A program made the translations under genes and the position numbers. This document shows, in pieces, positions 27,500 to 37,259 of a DNA stretch of 64,000 bases. The notes under the pieces were generated by a model, which was not told the origin of the DNA, ran no database searches, and was given only the letters and a program-made list of their open reading frames with translations. Numbering within the stretch: the first letter of the stretch is position 1; the number at the start of each line of letters is the position of its first letter. The stretch is from Microbacterium sp. SORGH_AS_0428. GTDB taxonomy: Bacteria > Actinomycetota > Actinomycetes > Actinomycetales > Microbacteriaceae. Location of the stretch: contig NZ_JAVIZT010000001.1 of the NCBI RefSeq assembly GCF_031453615.1, positions 558,001 to 622,000 on the forward strand. The letters run 5' to 3'.

Positions 27500-27613
27500 G
27501 ACTCTCCTCGTGTACTGCGGGGTACGGTGCGGTGTCGTCGGGTGCGAGGCGATGCTCCCGCAGCGAGACGGATCACGCCGATTCTACGCCGCGGAACTGC
27601 ATCGGGGGCGGGT

Positions 27614-29005
27614 TCAGCGCCGTTCGTTCAACGACTCCAGCAGAGCCGCCTCGGCCAGCACGGCGTGCCGGAAGGTGTCGAGGTGCAGCGACTCGTTCGG
27701 GCTGTGAGCCCGGGAATGCGGATCCTCCACGCCGGTCACCAGGATCTGCGCGCCGGGGAACTGCTCCACGAGATCGGCGATGAACGGGATGGATCCGCCC
27801 ACGCCGACATCGACGGGGTCGACCCCGTAGCCGGTGGCGAGGCTCGTGCGGGCCACCTCGACGGCCCAGCCCTCGGTGTCGACGAGGAAGCCGTCGCCGA
27901 GATCGATGTCGGAGAAGGTCAGCTCCGCGCCGAACGGAGCGTGACGACGCAGGTGCTCCTCGATCGCGGCATACGCCTCGCTCGCCGATTGCCCGGGAGC
28001 CACACGGGCGCTCACGACGACGGAGATCTCCGGCGCCAACGTGTTGGATGCGGCGGCGACACTCGTCGCGTCGATGCCCGTCACCGTCACGGACGGCTTG
28101 TTCCAGATGCGCGACAGGATCGTGCCGCGTCCGATGGGCGTGACGCCGGCCGGAAGACCGGCCTCCGAGCGCAGGGTCTGTTCGGTGTACTCCGGCGTGG
28201 GCGCGTCGCGCTCCGTGAGACCCGCGACGGCGACGGCGCCCTCGTCGTCCCAGAGCGTCGCGAGCAGTTTGATGGCTGCCATCGTCGCGTCGGGGACGGC
28301 GCCGCCGAACATCCCCGAGTGCGAAGCATGCTCGAGGGTGCGCACCGTGAGTGTGAAGCGCGCGTTGCCGCGCAGCGACACCGTCAGCGCGGGAGTGACC
28401 GCATCCCAGTTGCCCGAGTCGGCGACGACGATCACATCGGAGCGCAGCTGGTCGCGGTGATCGGCGAGGAACTGTGCGAAGGAGCGGGAGCCGTACTCCT
28501 CTTCTCCCTCGATGAACAAGGCGATGCCGAGCTCGAGGTCGTCTCCGTACACCTCGTGGATCGCGCGCAAGGCGGCGATGTGCGCCATCACCCCCGCCTT
28601 GTCGTCCGCGGCGCCGCGTCCGTACAGGCGCCCCTCGCGCACCGTGGGCTCGAAGGGGGGTGTCTCCCAGAGGGCGTCGTCTCCGGGCGGCTGCACGTCG
28701 TGATGGGCGTAGAGGAGCACGGTCGGCGCACCGCCGCGCGCGGTGCGCGTGGCGAGAATGGCCGGCTGACCTACCTCATCCGTCCCGGGCACGGCCGAAC
28801 GGGCGATCTCCACCGAATCGAAGATCCCGATCCCCTCCGCAAGCGCGGCGATCGCCTCGGCGCTGCGCACGAGCGCGTCCTGGTCGAAGGCGGGCCACGC
28901 GATCGAAGGGATGCGCACGAGCGCACCCAGATCAGCGAGGGCGACGGGGATGCCGGCGGCGGCCGCTTCGTGAACGGCCCCGTTCCTGGGATTCTCGGAG
29001 GTCAT
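27614..29005 (-). CDS. M20-family dipeptidase
   Basis: 463 residues with the metallopeptidase M20 fold. Metal-site motifs are YAHHDVQPPGD near 101, GRGAADDKAG near 129 and FIEGEEEYGS near 165, with a later histidine in the SPNES segment. A dimerisation insert lies in the middle. It would release amino acids from di- or tripeptides. A TAAGAT element lies 7 nt before the ATG at 29005, suggesting a leaderless message. Confidence 0.9.
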   Translation of the reverse strand: MTSENPRNGAVHEAAAAGIPVALADLGALVRIPSIAWPAFDQDALVRSAEAIAALAEGIGIFDSVEIARSAVPGTDEVGQPAILATRTARGGAPTVLLYAHHDVQPPGDDALWETPPFEPTVREGRLYGRGAADDKAGVMAHIAALRAIHEVYGDDLELGIALFIEGEEEYGSRSFAQFLADHRDQLRSDVIVVADSGNWDAVTPALTVSLRGNARFTLTVRTLEHASHSGMFGGAVPDATMAAIKLLATLWDDEGAVAVAGLTERDAPTPEYTEQTLRSEAGLPAGVTPIGRGTILSRIWNKPSVTVTGIDATSVAAASNTLAPEISVVVSARVAPGQSASEAYAAIEEHLRRHAPFGAELTFSDIDLGDGFLVDTEGWAVEVARTSLATGYGVDPVDVGVGGSIPFIADLVEQFPGAQILVTGVEDPHSRAHSPNESLHLDTFRHAVLAEAALLESLNERR

Positions 29006-29053
29006 GCGGGTAATCTTAAGGCGCACCCCTCCCCCGTTCTTTTGAGGACCATC

Positions 29054-29620
29054 GTGGCCAAGACCTCTGCCGACTCCGCCGCGCACGACGCGCCGAGCAC
29101 TCCGACAACCGGCAAGGGGCGCGCGACGCCCACCCGCGCCGAGCGCGAAGCCGCGCGCAAGCGCCCCCTCGTCGCCGACACGAAGGAGGCCAAGGCCCGC
29201 GCCCGCGCCGAGCTGCGAGAGCGGCAGGAGAAGGCGCGCATCGGCATGGCCAACGGCGATGACCGTTACCTGCAGGCCCGCGACAAGGGTCCGCAGCGCC
29301 GCTTCGTCCGCGACTGGGTCGACTCCACGTGGCATGTCGCGGAGCTCGTGATGCCGATCATGGTCGCGGTGCTCCTGCTCATGTTCGTGGGCATCCCGGC
29401 GCTCCAGATTTACGCGTACCTGGTCCTGTGGGCCTTCATCATCGTGGCGGTCCTCGACATGGTGATCACCTCGATCCGGGTCAAGCGCGCCGCACGTGCG
29501 AAGTTCGGCGAGGACCGCATCGAGAAGGGACTCGGCTTCTACGGCGCCATGAGGACGGTCCAGATGCGCTTCATGCGTCTGCCCAAGCCCCAGGTGAAGC
29601 GCGGACAGCGTCCCGCCTGA
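29054..29620 (+). CDS. DUF3043 family membrane protein
   Basis: 188 residues. The N-terminal 85 residues are charged, with a repeated Arg/Ala-rich character (TRAEREAARKR). Two transmembrane segments lie at about 98-118 and 122-142, followed by a basic C-terminus. This is the DUF3043 family, confined to actinobacteria, function unknown. The GTG at 29054 is chosen because TTTGAGGAC directly precedes it and the reading frame upstream is the antisense of the dipeptidase gene. Confidence 0.82.
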   Translation: MAKTSADSAAHDAPSTPTTGKGRATPTRAEREAARKRPLVADTKEAKARARAELRERQEKARIGMANGDDRYLQARDKGPQRRFVRDWVDSTWHVAELVMPIMVAVLLLMFVGIPALQIYAYLVLWAFIIVAVLDMVITSIRVKRAARAKFGEDRIEKGLGFYGAMRTVQMRFMRLPKPQVKRGQRPA

Positions 29621-29627
29621 TCGCATC

Positions 29628-29666
29628 GAGAAAGCGGCCGGCCCCTCGGGGACCGGCCGCTTTCTC
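29628..29666. terminator. bidirectional terminator between DUF3043 gene and pyrD
   Basis: 14-bp perfect stem (29628-29641 with 29653-29666), arms GAGAAAGCGGCCGG and its complement. The genes converge on it. Confidence 0.85.
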
Positions 29667-29669
29667 GTC

Positions 29670-30707
29670 TCAGTGCACGCGCGACGGTGCGGCGGCCAGG
29701 CCTCTGTTGATCTGACGCGCCCAGAACGGTCCCCGGTACAGGAATCCTGTGTAGCCCTGCGTCAGGGTCGCGCCGGCATCCAGTCGGTCCTGGACATCCT
29801 GCGCGGTCTCGATCCCGCCGGCCGCGATCACGCAGAACTCCGCGGGCACCTCCTCGCGGACGATCCGCAACGCCTGGATCGCGCGCTCGCGAAGCGGAGC
29901 GCCCGACAACCCCCCGGCGCCCGCAGCCTCGACGATCTCCGGCGCCGTGCGCAGCCCCTCGCGCGAGATCGTCGTGTTGGTGGCGATGACCCCGTCGAGC
30001 CCCAGCTCCACCGCGAGACGCGCCACGGCGCGGATGCCGTCGTCGGAGAGGTCGGGAGCGAACTTGACCAGCAGCGGTGTCGTTCCGGATGCGGCACGCA
30101 CCGCCTGAAGCAGGGGCCGGAGCGTGTCGATCTCCTGCAGGCCGCGCAACCCCGGCGTGTTCGGCGACGATACGTTGACGACCAGGTAGTCGGCGAGAGG
30201 TGCCAGCAGACGCGCGCTACGGACGTAGTCGTCGACGGCATCGGCGACCTCGACGACGCGGCTCTTGCCGATGTTGACGCCCAGAACGGGGCGTCTGCGC
30301 CGCCGCCGTAGCCGGCGCAGTCGCGCAGCCGCCGCATCCGCCCCGGCGTTGTTGAAGCCCATGCGATTGACGACGGCGCGGTCGGGGATCAGGCGGAACA
30401 GACGCGGGCGGGGGTTGCCCTCCTGCGGCACGGCCGTCACGGTGCCCACCTCGACGTGTCCGAAACCGAGGGCGTACAGGCCCGCGGCGGCCACCGCGTT
30501 CTTGTCGAAGCCCGCGGCGACCCCGAAAGGCGAGTCGAACTGGAGCCCGAGGGCGCGCACCCGGGTCTGCGGGGCCGGGCGCGTCAACGCGCGAGCGATG
30601 GGCGTGAGCGGACGGACGCCCATCGCGCGGATGACGAACATCGCGGCGTGGTGCGCCGTCTCAGGATCCATGCGGGACAGAACGCGGCGGAAGAGCAGGT
30701 CATACAT
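29670..30707 (-). CDS. pyrD: dihydroorotate dehydrogenase (quinone), class 2
   Basis: 345 residues. It oxidises dihydroorotate to orotate in pyrimidine synthesis, passing electrons to menaquinone. The N-terminal helix pair (MYDLLFRRVLSRMDPETAHH) is the membrane-association element of class 2 enzymes. FMN-site blocks FGVAAGFDKNA, NRMGFNNAG, VVNVSSPNTPGL with the catalytic serine, and VIATNTT are visible. It is last in the hisD-nrdR-pyrD series, with its own TAGCCT 8 nt before the ATG. Confidence 0.95.
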   Translation of the reverse strand: MYDLLFRRVLSRMDPETAHHAAMFVIRAMGVRPLTPIARALTRPAPQTRVRALGLQFDSPFGVAAGFDKNAVAAAGLYALGFGHVEVGTVTAVPQEGNPRPRLFRLIPDRAVVNRMGFNNAGADAAAARLRRLRRRRRRPVLGVNIGKSRVVEVADAVDDYVRSARLLAPLADYLVVNVSSPNTPGLRGLQEIDTLRPLLQAVRAASGTTPLLVKFAPDLSDDGIRAVARLAVELGLDGVIATNTTISREGLRTAPEIVEAAGAGGLSGAPLRERAIQALRIVREEVPAEFCVIAAGGIETAQDVQDRLDAGATLTQGYTGFLYRGPFWARQINRGLAAAPSRVH

Positions 30708-30749
30708 CGACAGCCAGGCTATCGCTGCCGAGCCCGGCGCCGCGCACCG

Positions 30750-31235
30750 TCAGTCGGCCACAGGCTCCGAAGCGGCGGCTGCACGCAGCTCGTGATCGGC
30801 GCGCAGCTGCGCGATCGACGACTCGAAGTCCTCCAGCGACTCGAAGGCCTGATAGACGCTCGCGAACCGCAGGTAGGCGACCTCGTCGAGTTCGCGCAGC
30901 GGATCGAGGATCGCGAGCCCGATCTCGTTGGTGTCGATCTGCGAGCTGCCGGTGCGTCGCAGGATCTCCTCGACACGCTGGGCCAGCAGCGCCAGGTCGC
31001 CGTCGGTCACCGGCCGTCCCTGGCACGCCTTGCGTACCCCGGAGACCACCTTGTCGCGGCTGAAGGGCTCGATGACCCCCGAGCGTTTGATGACGTTCAG
31101 GCTCGCTGTCTCGACGGTCGAGAAACGCCCGCCGCACTCCGGGCACTGGCGGCGACGACGGATGCTGAGTCCGTCATCGGTCGTGCGGGAGTCGATGACG
31201 CGGGAATCGGGATGGCGGCAGAACGGGCAATGCAT
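30750..31235 (-). CDS. nrdR: transcriptional repressor NrdR
   Basis: 161 residues. The N-terminal zinc ribbon uses C3, C6, C31 and C34, followed by the ATP-cone domain (residues about 46-136, [16 protein letters not shown]). It represses ribonucleotide reductase genes when loaded with dATP. No NrdR box was found within this window. The ATG at 31235 lies 12 nt after the hisD stop. A TAATCT element overlapping that stop could give separate expression. Confidence 0.95.
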   Translation of the reverse strand: MHCPFCRHPDSRVIDSRTTDDGLSIRRRRQCPECGGRFSTVETASLNVIKRSGVIEPFSRDKVVSGVRKACQGRPVTDGDLALLAQRVEEILRRTGSSQIDTNEIGLAILDPLRELDEVAYLRFASVYQAFESLEDFESSIAQLRADHELRAAAASEPVAD

Positions 31236-31247
31236 GACCAGGCCAGA

Positions 31248-32549
31248 TTAGTCCTCGAAACGAGCCTCGACGGCCTCGCCGTGCGCGGGCAGCGCTTCGG
31301 CGCGGGCGAGCGTGACGATTGCGTCGCGCACGTCGGCGAGGGCGGCGCGGTCGTACTCGATGACCTGTTGGGGGCGCAGGAACGTCGACGCGGACAGACC
31401 CGCCGCGTATCGTGCCTGCCCGCCGGTGGGCAGGACGTGGTTGCTGCCGGCGAGGTAGTCGCCGAGGCTGACGGGGGCGTGATCACCGACGAAGACGGCG
31501 CCCGCGTTCACGAACTCGTCCACGCGGGGATCGGCCAGGTGGATCTCGAGGTGCTCGGGCGCGTAGGCGTTGCTGAAGGCGATCGCCTGATCGATGTCGT
31601 CGACGAGCACGATCGCCGATTGCGGACCGGACAGCGCCGCAGCGACCCGCTCCGCGTGGCGGGTGCGCGGCTGGCGGATGGTGAGCTCGGCGCCGACGCG
31701 CTCGGCGAGTTCGGCGGACGCGGTGACGAGCACGGCCGAGGCCTGTTCGTCGTGCTCGGCCTGGCTGATGAGATCGGCGGCCACGAGCGTCGGCTGTGCC
31801 GAGTCGTCGGCGACGATGAGGATCTCGGTCGCGCCGGCCTCCGCATCCGTCCCCACGAGTCCCGCCACGGCGCGCTTCGCCGCAGCGACGAAGTTGTTGC
31901 CGGGGCCGGTGACCACATCGACCGGGTCGAGATCGAGCGAGCTCACGCCGTAGGCCAGAGCACCGATCGCGCCCGCGCCGCCCATCGCGTAGACCTCGTC
32001 GACGCCCAGCAACCGTGCCGCCGCGAGGATCACCGGGTGGATGCGGCCGCCGAACTCCCGCTGCGGAGGCGACGCGAGCGCCACGACCGACACGCCCGCC
32101 ACCTGTGCGGGCACCACGTTCATGACCACGCTGGAGGGATAGACGGCCTTCCCGCCGGGCACGTACACACCGACGCGCCGAACCGGCTGCCACCGTTGCA
32201 CCACCCTCGCGCCGGGCGCGAGCTCGGTCGTCGTGGACGGGGGGACCTGGGCCGCGGATGCAGTCCGCACCCGGACGATGGCCTCGTCGAGCGCCGCGCG
32301 CACCTCGGGTGCGAGCTCTGCCAATGCCTCGTCGAGGTGGGAGGCCGGAACGCGCACCGCGTGGTCGGTGACGCCGTCGAAACGCTCGGCCTGCTCGCGC
32401 AGGGCCAGCTCGCCGCGCGCGGCGACATCATGGACGATCTGCGCCGCCGCCGTCAGAGCCGCTTCGCGCGCCATCTCCGCGCGCGGGACAGCGGCCAGGA
32501 GCTCGCTCGCGGAGAGCGTGCGACCGCGCAGGTCGATCGTCTGAAGCAT
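31248..32549 (-). CDS. hisD: histidinol dehydrogenase
   Basis: 433 residues. It catalyses the last two oxidations of histidine synthesis with NAD and zinc. Diagnostic motifs include AYGVSSLDLDPVDVVTGPGNNFV near residue 205, the SEADDS-equivalent VADDSAQPTLVAADLISQAEHD with zinc ligands Q and H near 260, and the C-terminal GDHAPVSLGDYLAGSNHVLPT. The usual partner hisC/hisB genes are not in the window. The ATG at 32549 has TAGCCT exactly 6 nt upstream, indicating a leaderless mRNA. Confidence 0.95.
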   Translation of the reverse strand: MLQTIDLRGRTLSASELLAAVPRAEMAREAALTAAAQIVHDVAARGELALREQAERFDGVTDHAVRVPASHLDEALAELAPEVRAALDEAIVRVRTASAAQVPPSTTTELAPGARVVQRWQPVRRVGVYVPGGKAVYPSSVVMNVVPAQVAGVSVVALASPPQREFGGRIHPVILAAARLLGVDEVYAMGGAGAIGALAYGVSSLDLDPVDVVTGPGNNFVAAAKRAVAGLVGTDAEAGATEILIVADDSAQPTLVAADLISQAEHDEQASAVLVTASAELAERVGAELTIRQPRTRHAERVAAALSGPQSAIVLVDDIDQAIAFSNAYAPEHLEIHLADPRVDEFVNAGAVFVGDHAPVSLGDYLAGSNHVLPTGGQARYAAGLSASTFLRPQQVIEYDRAALADVRDAIVTLARAEALPAHGEAVEARFED

Positions 32550-32555
32550 CCCTTC

Positions 32556-32561
32556 AGGCTA
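32556..32561 (-). promoter_or_regulatory. -10 element, leaderless start of hisD
   Basis: TAGCCT on the minus strand, 6 nt before the ATG at 32549. Confidence 0.55.
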
Positions 32562-32591
32562 CCGTCTCGAGGATCCGGTTCCGCGCGTGGA

Positions 32592-33590
32592 TCAGCCGCG
32601 CGTGACGCCGGAGACGTCGTGCAGGTAGCCGATGCGACCGTCCTCGTGGCGGACCACGAAGACCTCCCCGCGATCCTCGATGACGAGCGCCCAGGCGGTC
32701 GCGTCCACGCGGAAGATCGGCACGCCCATCTCGTCCAGCACCTCGCGCTCCTCGGGCACGAGTGCCCAGAACGCCTGCGACACGGGGATCTGCTCGGTCG
32801 CGGGGTCCGCCGCCGGGGTGAAGCCCTGGTCGTAGGCGGCCGTCTGCGCGTGGGGATCGGCGTACACGTCGCCCGTGGTGGCGAACAGCGCAGCCGCCTC
32901 GTCATGGGAGGGCTCGGCGGTCTGTGCGGGCTGCGTCCACCCTGCCTCGGAGTGCGCCACCGGGTAGGTCGCGGCGGGCGCAGCCGCGTGCGTGACGGGT
33001 TCGGGTGCCGGCCGCTGCGCGATCGGGCGCGCCCCCCGCGCGACGCGGTGGGAGACGGTCTCCGTGCGGTACTCGAAGTCGTCCTTGAGGCCGGGGATGA
33101 AGGGGGCGATCGCCGTGAAGACGACCCCGCCGGCCATCAGAACGAGCTCTACCCAGTGGACCCAGCTGCCGAGACCCGGAAGCGCGAAGGACTCCCACAC
33201 CATCTGCACCCACACGAGGGCCGAGACGGCGAAGGCGACGGAGGCGAACTGGTCGATGCCGAGCGAGCCCACCCGCCGGATGCCCTGGGGCGAGAGCCGG
33301 CGCAGGACGATCAGGAACACGGCCACCGTGGGCAGACCGATCGTCAACACCCACGCGATGCCCATCGTCCATACCGAGACCGGGGCGAAGTAGCTCAGGG
33401 AGAAGAAGGAGACGATGAACGCGACGGCCCAGATCCCGAGCAGCACGACCTCACGGATCGAGAACGGCCAGACTCCGTACTGCGGGGGCGCAGCCTGCGC
33501 TTCGTCATCGTCGAACGCGTCGAACTGGTCGTCCTCCACGGCGTCGACGAATTCGTCGTCACCGGTCACGACGGGGTTCTCATCGGTCAT
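32592..33590 (-). CDS. membrane protein of unknown function with acidic N-terminus
   Basis: 332 residues. Residues 1-35 are strongly acidic (EFVDAVEDDQFDAFDDDEAQ). Four hydrophobic segments follow at about 46-66, 74-96, 112-132 and 142-162. A Pro/Ala-rich cytoplasmic linker with few hydrophobic residues leads to a compact C-terminal domain (about 265-330) whose spacing resembles a small beta-barrel. No family is recognised with confidence. Homologues usually sit between hisD and dnaE in related genera (inference). GAGAGGATG precedes the ATG. Confidence 0.75.
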   Translation of the reverse strand: MTDENPVVTGDDEFVDAVEDDQFDAFDDDEAQAAPPQYGVWPFSIREVVLLGIWAVAFIVSFFSLSYFAPVSVWTMGIAWVLTIGLPTVAVFLIVLRRLSPQGIRRVGSLGIDQFASVAFAVSALVWVQMVWESFALPGLGSWVHWVELVLMAGGVVFTAIAPFIPGLKDDFEYRTETVSHRVARGARPIAQRPAPEPVTHAAAPAATYPVAHSEAGWTQPAQTAEPSHDEAAALFATTGDVYADPHAQTAAYDQGFTPAADPATEQIPVSQAFWALVPEEREVLDEMGVPIFRVDATAWALVIEDRGEVFVVRHEDGRIGYLHDVSGVTRG

Positions 33591-33676
33591 GTCGCATCCT
33601 CTCGGCGCGGGCAGGGGAAAGAGCGAGTCGATCCTAACGGCGGCGGCTATGAGAGGTCACAGCGTCCACCGGACGG

Positions 33677-36600
33677 TCAACCGAGGCAACTGGGACCGAG
33701 CAGACCCTTGAGGTCGCCGAACAGGTCGGCGCTGATCGCAACCGGATGCGGCACCTCGAACACTTTCGCGGTACCCGCCCGGTGCAGCTTCAGCGTCACT
33801 TCGGTCTCGCCGGGATGGCGGTGCAGCACGGCGGCCAGCTCCTCCACGACGGACTGGGTCGCCTTCTGCTCCGGCACCACCAGGACCAGCGCGGACGTGG
33901 CATCCACCGCTCCCAGATCGGGACTGAAGCAACTCTGGGCGTGCAGGTTCAATCCGTCGTCGCGGCGCGACACGCGCCCGCGGACGACCAGGATCGAATC
34001 CGCCTGCAGCACCGACTGGAACTCCGTGTAGGTGCGGCCCATGAACATCACGGTGACCTCGCCGTTGAAATCCTCGACGGTGATCATGCCGTACGGATTG
34101 CCGCTCTGCTTGGCCACACGGTGCTGGACACTCGTGACCAGGCCCGCCACCGTGACCTGATCGCCGTCCTGCACGCTCTCCGAGGAGAGCAGGTCGTGGA
34201 TCGAGGTCGAGGCGTGCTTGGCGAGCGGGATCTCGAGGCCGGCGAGCGGATGGTCGGACACGTAGAGCCCGAGCATCTCCCGTTCGAAGGCCAGCTTGTC
34301 CTTCTTGGTCCACTCGGGCCTCTCCGGGACCTTCGAGACCTGCTGCGGCTCGTCGTCTCCCCACAGGCTGTCGAAGTCGAACCCGACCTCGCCGTTGGCC
34401 TCGCGGCGCTTGTCGAGGACGGCCTGCTCGGTCGCGTCCTCGTGGATCTCCAGCAGCGCGCGCCGCGTGTGGCCCATGGAGTCGAACGCGCCGGCCTTGA
34501 TCAGCGACTCGACGGTGCGCTTGTTGGCGACGTGCATCGGCACCTTCGCGAGGAAGTCGTGGAAGGAGGCGAAACCCTCCTTCTCCCGGGAGGCGACGAT
34601 GCCGTCCACCACGTTCGATCCGACGTTGCGCACCGCTCCGAGTCCGAAGCGGATGTCGTCGCCGACGGCGGCGAAGAAGTTGATCGACTCCCCCACATCC
34701 GGCGGCAGGACCCGGATCCCCATGCGACGGCACTCGTTCAAGTAGATCGCCATCTTGTCTTTGGAATCGCCGACGCTGGTCAGCAGCGCTGCCATGTACT
34801 CGGCGGGGTAATGCGCCTTGAGGTAGGCGGTCCAGTAGGACACCAGCCCGTAGGCCGCGGAGTGCGCCTTGTTGAAGGCGTAGTCGGAGAAGGGCAGGAG
34901 GATGTCCCACAGCGCCTTGACCGCGCCGTCGCCGAACCCGCGTTCCTTCATTCCGCCCGAGAAGCCTTCGTACTGCTTGTCGAGTTCCGACTTCTTCTTC
35001 TTGCCCATTGCGCGGCGCAGGATGTCTGCCTGACCGAGCGAGAAGCCGGCCACCTTCTGCGCGATCGCCATGACCTGCTCCTGATAGATGATCAGGCCGT
35101 AGGTCGTGTCGAGGATGTCGCGCAGGGGCTCTTCCAGCTCGGGATGGATCGGGGTGATCGGCTGCAGGCCGTTCTTGCGCAGGGCGTAGTTGGTGTGCGA
35201 GTTCGCCCCCATGGGCCCGGGGCGGTACAGCGCGATGACAGCCGAGATGTCTTCGAAGTTGTCGGGCTTCATGAGCCGCAGAAGAGACCGCATGGGCCCG
35301 CCGTCGAGCTGGAACACGCCGAGCGTGTCGCCGCGGGTCAGCAGGTCGTAAGCGGGCCGGTCGTCGAGCTCCAGATGCTCGAGGTCGAGTTCTTCGCCGC
35401 GGTTGCTGCGGATGTTGTCGAGCGCGTCGGAGATGATCGTGAGGTTTCGCAGCCCCAGGAAGTCCATCTTGATCAGCCCGAGCGTCTCGCACGACGGATA
35501 GTCGAACTGCGTGACGATCTGGCCGTCCTGCTCGCGCCGCATGATCGGGATGATGTCCAGCAGCGGCTCCGACGACATGATGACGCCGGCCGCGTGCACT
35601 CCCCACTGACGCTTCAGGCCCTCGAGCCCCAGCGCACGGTCGAAGACCGTCTTCGCCTCGGGATCGTTCTCGATGAGCGTGCGGAACTCGCTGGCCTCCT
35701 TGTACCGCGGATGCTCCTTGTTGAACATGCCGCCGAGCTCCATGTCCTTGCCCATGACGGCGGGGGGCATGGCCTTGGTGAGCTTCTCCCCCATGGAGAA
35801 CGGGAAGCCGAGCACGCGGCCCGCATCCTTCAGCGCCTGCTTCGACTTGATCGTGCCATACGTGACGATCTGGGCGACGCGCTCCGAGCCGTACTTCTCG
35901 GTGACGTACTCGATCACCTCGCCGCGGCGACGGTCGTCGAAGTCGACGTCGAAGTCGGGCATGGAGACGCGATCGGGGTTCAGGAAGCGCTCGAAGATGA
36001 GCCCGTGCTCGAGAGGGTCGAGGTCGGTGATCTTCATCGCGTAGGCGACCATGGACCCGGCACCGGAGCCGCGGCCGGGACCGACGCGGATGCCGTTGTC
36101 CTTGGCCCAGTTGATGAAGTCGGCGACCACGAGGAAGTACCCGGGGAATCCCATCTGCAGGATGATGCCGGTCTCGTACTCGGCCTGCTTGCGCACCTTG
36201 TCGGGGATGCCCTGCGGGTAACGGTAGTGCAGGCCCTTCTCGACCTCTTTGACGAGCCAGCTGTCCTCGGTCTCGCCGTCGGGCACGGGGAATCGCGGCA
36301 TGTAGTTGGCGGAGGTGTTGAACTCCACCTCGCAGCGCTCTGCGATCAGCAGCGTGTTGTCGCACGCCTCCGGGTGGTCGCGGAAGAGCTGACGCATCTC
36401 CTGCGCGGTCTTGATGTAGTAGCCGTCGCCGTCGAACTTGAAGCGGTTGGGGTCGTCCAGAGTGGACCCCGACTGCACGCACAGCAGAGCCTCGTGGGCG
36501 TCCGCCTCGTGCTGGTGGGTGTAGTGCGAGTCGTTGGTCGCGACGAGAGGGATGTCGAGGTCCTTCGCCAAGCGGATCAGGTCGCTCATGACGCGCCGCT

Positions 36601-37192
36601 CGATGGAGAGTCCGTGGTCCATGATCTCGGCGAAGTAGTTCTCCTTGCCGAAGATGTCCTGGAACTCCGCCGCGGCCGCGCGCGCCGCGTCGTACTGCCC
36701 CAGACGCAGGCGCGTCTGCACCTCGCCCGACGGGCAGCCCGTCGTCGCGATGAGCCCCTTGCCGTAGGTCTGCAGGAGCTCGCGGTCCATGCGAGGTTTG
36801 AAGTAGTACCCCTCCATGCTGGAGAGCGAGCTCAGCCGGAAGAGGTTGTGCATGCCCTCGGTGGTCTGGCTCCACATCGTCATGTGGGTGTACGCACCCG
36901 AGCCCGACACATCATCGCTCTTCTGGTCGGGCGAACCCCAGGCCACGCGCGATTTGTCGCTGCGGTGGGTGCCGGGGGTCACGTATGCCTCGAGCCCGAT
37001 GATCGGCTTCACGCCCGCGCCCTGCGCGGCGCGGTAGAACTCGAACGCCGCGAAGGTGTTCCCGTGGTCGGTGACCGCGATCGCCGGCATCCCGTACTCG
37101 GACGCCGCCTGCGTCATCGCGCCGATCTTGGCGGCGCCGTCGAGCATCGAGTACTCGCTGTGCACATGGAGGTGAACGAAGGAGTCTGCCAC
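33677..37192 (-). CDS. dnaE: DNA polymerase III alpha subunit
   Basis: 1171 residues, replicative DnaE1-type. An N-terminal PHP domain (FVHLHVHSEYSMLDG) is followed by the polymerase palm with its catalytic aspartates in PDFDVDFDD near 410, the thumb and fingers, and HhH and OB-fold regions near the C-terminus. GTG 37192 is preferred over a start ten codons upstream because it has TACCCT exactly 6 nt before it and gives the canonical N-terminus. The 67-bp gap to the divergent Nudix gene holds both promoters. The lspA-rluD-dnaE neighbourhood is conserved in actinobacteria. Confidence 0.96.
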   Translation of the reverse strand: MADSFVHLHVHSEYSMLDGAAKIGAMTQAASEYGMPAIAVTDHGNTFAAFEFYRAAQGAGVKPIIGLEAYVTPGTHRSDKSRVAWGSPDQKSDDVSGSGAYTHMTMWSQTTEGMHNLFRLSSLSSMEGYYFKPRMDRELLQTYGKGLIATTGCPSGEVQTRLRLGQYDAARAAAAEFQDIFGKENYFAEIMDHGLSIERRVMSDLIRLAKDLDIPLVATNDSHYTHQHEADAHEALLCVQSGSTLDDPNRFKFDGDGYYIKTAQEMRQLFRDHPEACDNTLLIAERCEVEFNTSANYMPRFPVPDGETEDSWLVKEVEKGLHYRYPQGIPDKVRKQAEYETGIILQMGFPGYFLVVADFINWAKDNGIRVGPGRGSGAGSMVAYAMKITDLDPLEHGLIFERFLNPDRVSMPDFDVDFDDRRRGEVIEYVTEKYGSERVAQIVTYGTIKSKQALKDAGRVLGFPFSMGEKLTKAMPPAVMGKDMELGGMFNKEHPRYKEASEFRTLIENDPEAKTVFDRALGLEGLKRQWGVHAAGVIMSSEPLLDIIPIMRREQDGQIVTQFDYPSCETLGLIKMDFLGLRNLTIISDALDNIRSNRGEELDLEHLELDDRPAYDLLTRGDTLGVFQLDGGPMRSLLRLMKPDNFEDISAVIALYRPGPMGANSHTNYALRKNGLQPITPIHPELEEPLRDILDTTYGLIIYQEQVMAIAQKVAGFSLGQADILRRAMGKKKKSELDKQYEGFSGGMKERGFGDGAVKALWDILLPFSDYAFNKAHSAAYGLVSYWTAYLKAHYPAEYMAALLTSVGDSKDKMAIYLNECRRMGIRVLPPDVGESINFFAAVGDDIRFGLGAVRNVGSNVVDGIVASREKEGFASFHDFLAKVPMHVANKRTVESLIKAGAFDSMGHTRRALLEIHEDATEQAVLDKRREANGEVGFDFDSLWGDDEPQQVSKVPERPEWTKKDKLAFEREMLGLYVSDHPLAGLEIPLAKHASTSIHDLLSSESVQDGDQVTVAGLVTSVQHRVAKQSGNPYGMITVEDFNGEVTVMFMGRTYTEFQSVLQADSILVVRGRVSRRDDGLNLHAQSCFSPDLGAVDATSALVLVVPEQKATQSVVEELAAVLHRHPGETEVTLKLHRAGTAKVFEVPHPVAISADLFGDLKGLLGPSCLG

Positions 37193-37198
37193 CTGTCC

Positions 37199-37204
37199 AG
37201 GGTA
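37199..37204 (-). promoter_or_regulatory. -10 element, leaderless start of dnaE
   Basis: TACCCT on the minus strand, 6 nt before the GTG at 37192. Confidence 0.6.
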
Positions 37205-37247
37205 CGCGCAGCCCCCCGACATCGGACGCCCGATCGGCTCCTTCGAC

Positions 37248-37253
37248 TAGCGT
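37248..37253 (+). promoter_or_regulatory. -10 element, leaderless start of Nudix gene
   Basis: TAGCGT lies exactly 6 nt before the ATG at 37260. It is divergent from the dnaE -10, with 43 bp between the two elements. Confidence 0.6.
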
Positions 37254-37259
37254 TGCGCC

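Noticed and set aside
30456..34031. 1191-codon open frame opposite nrdR, hisD and the membrane protein gene
   Set aside because: It crosses several real genes and their intergenic gaps. Composition is that of an antisense shadow.
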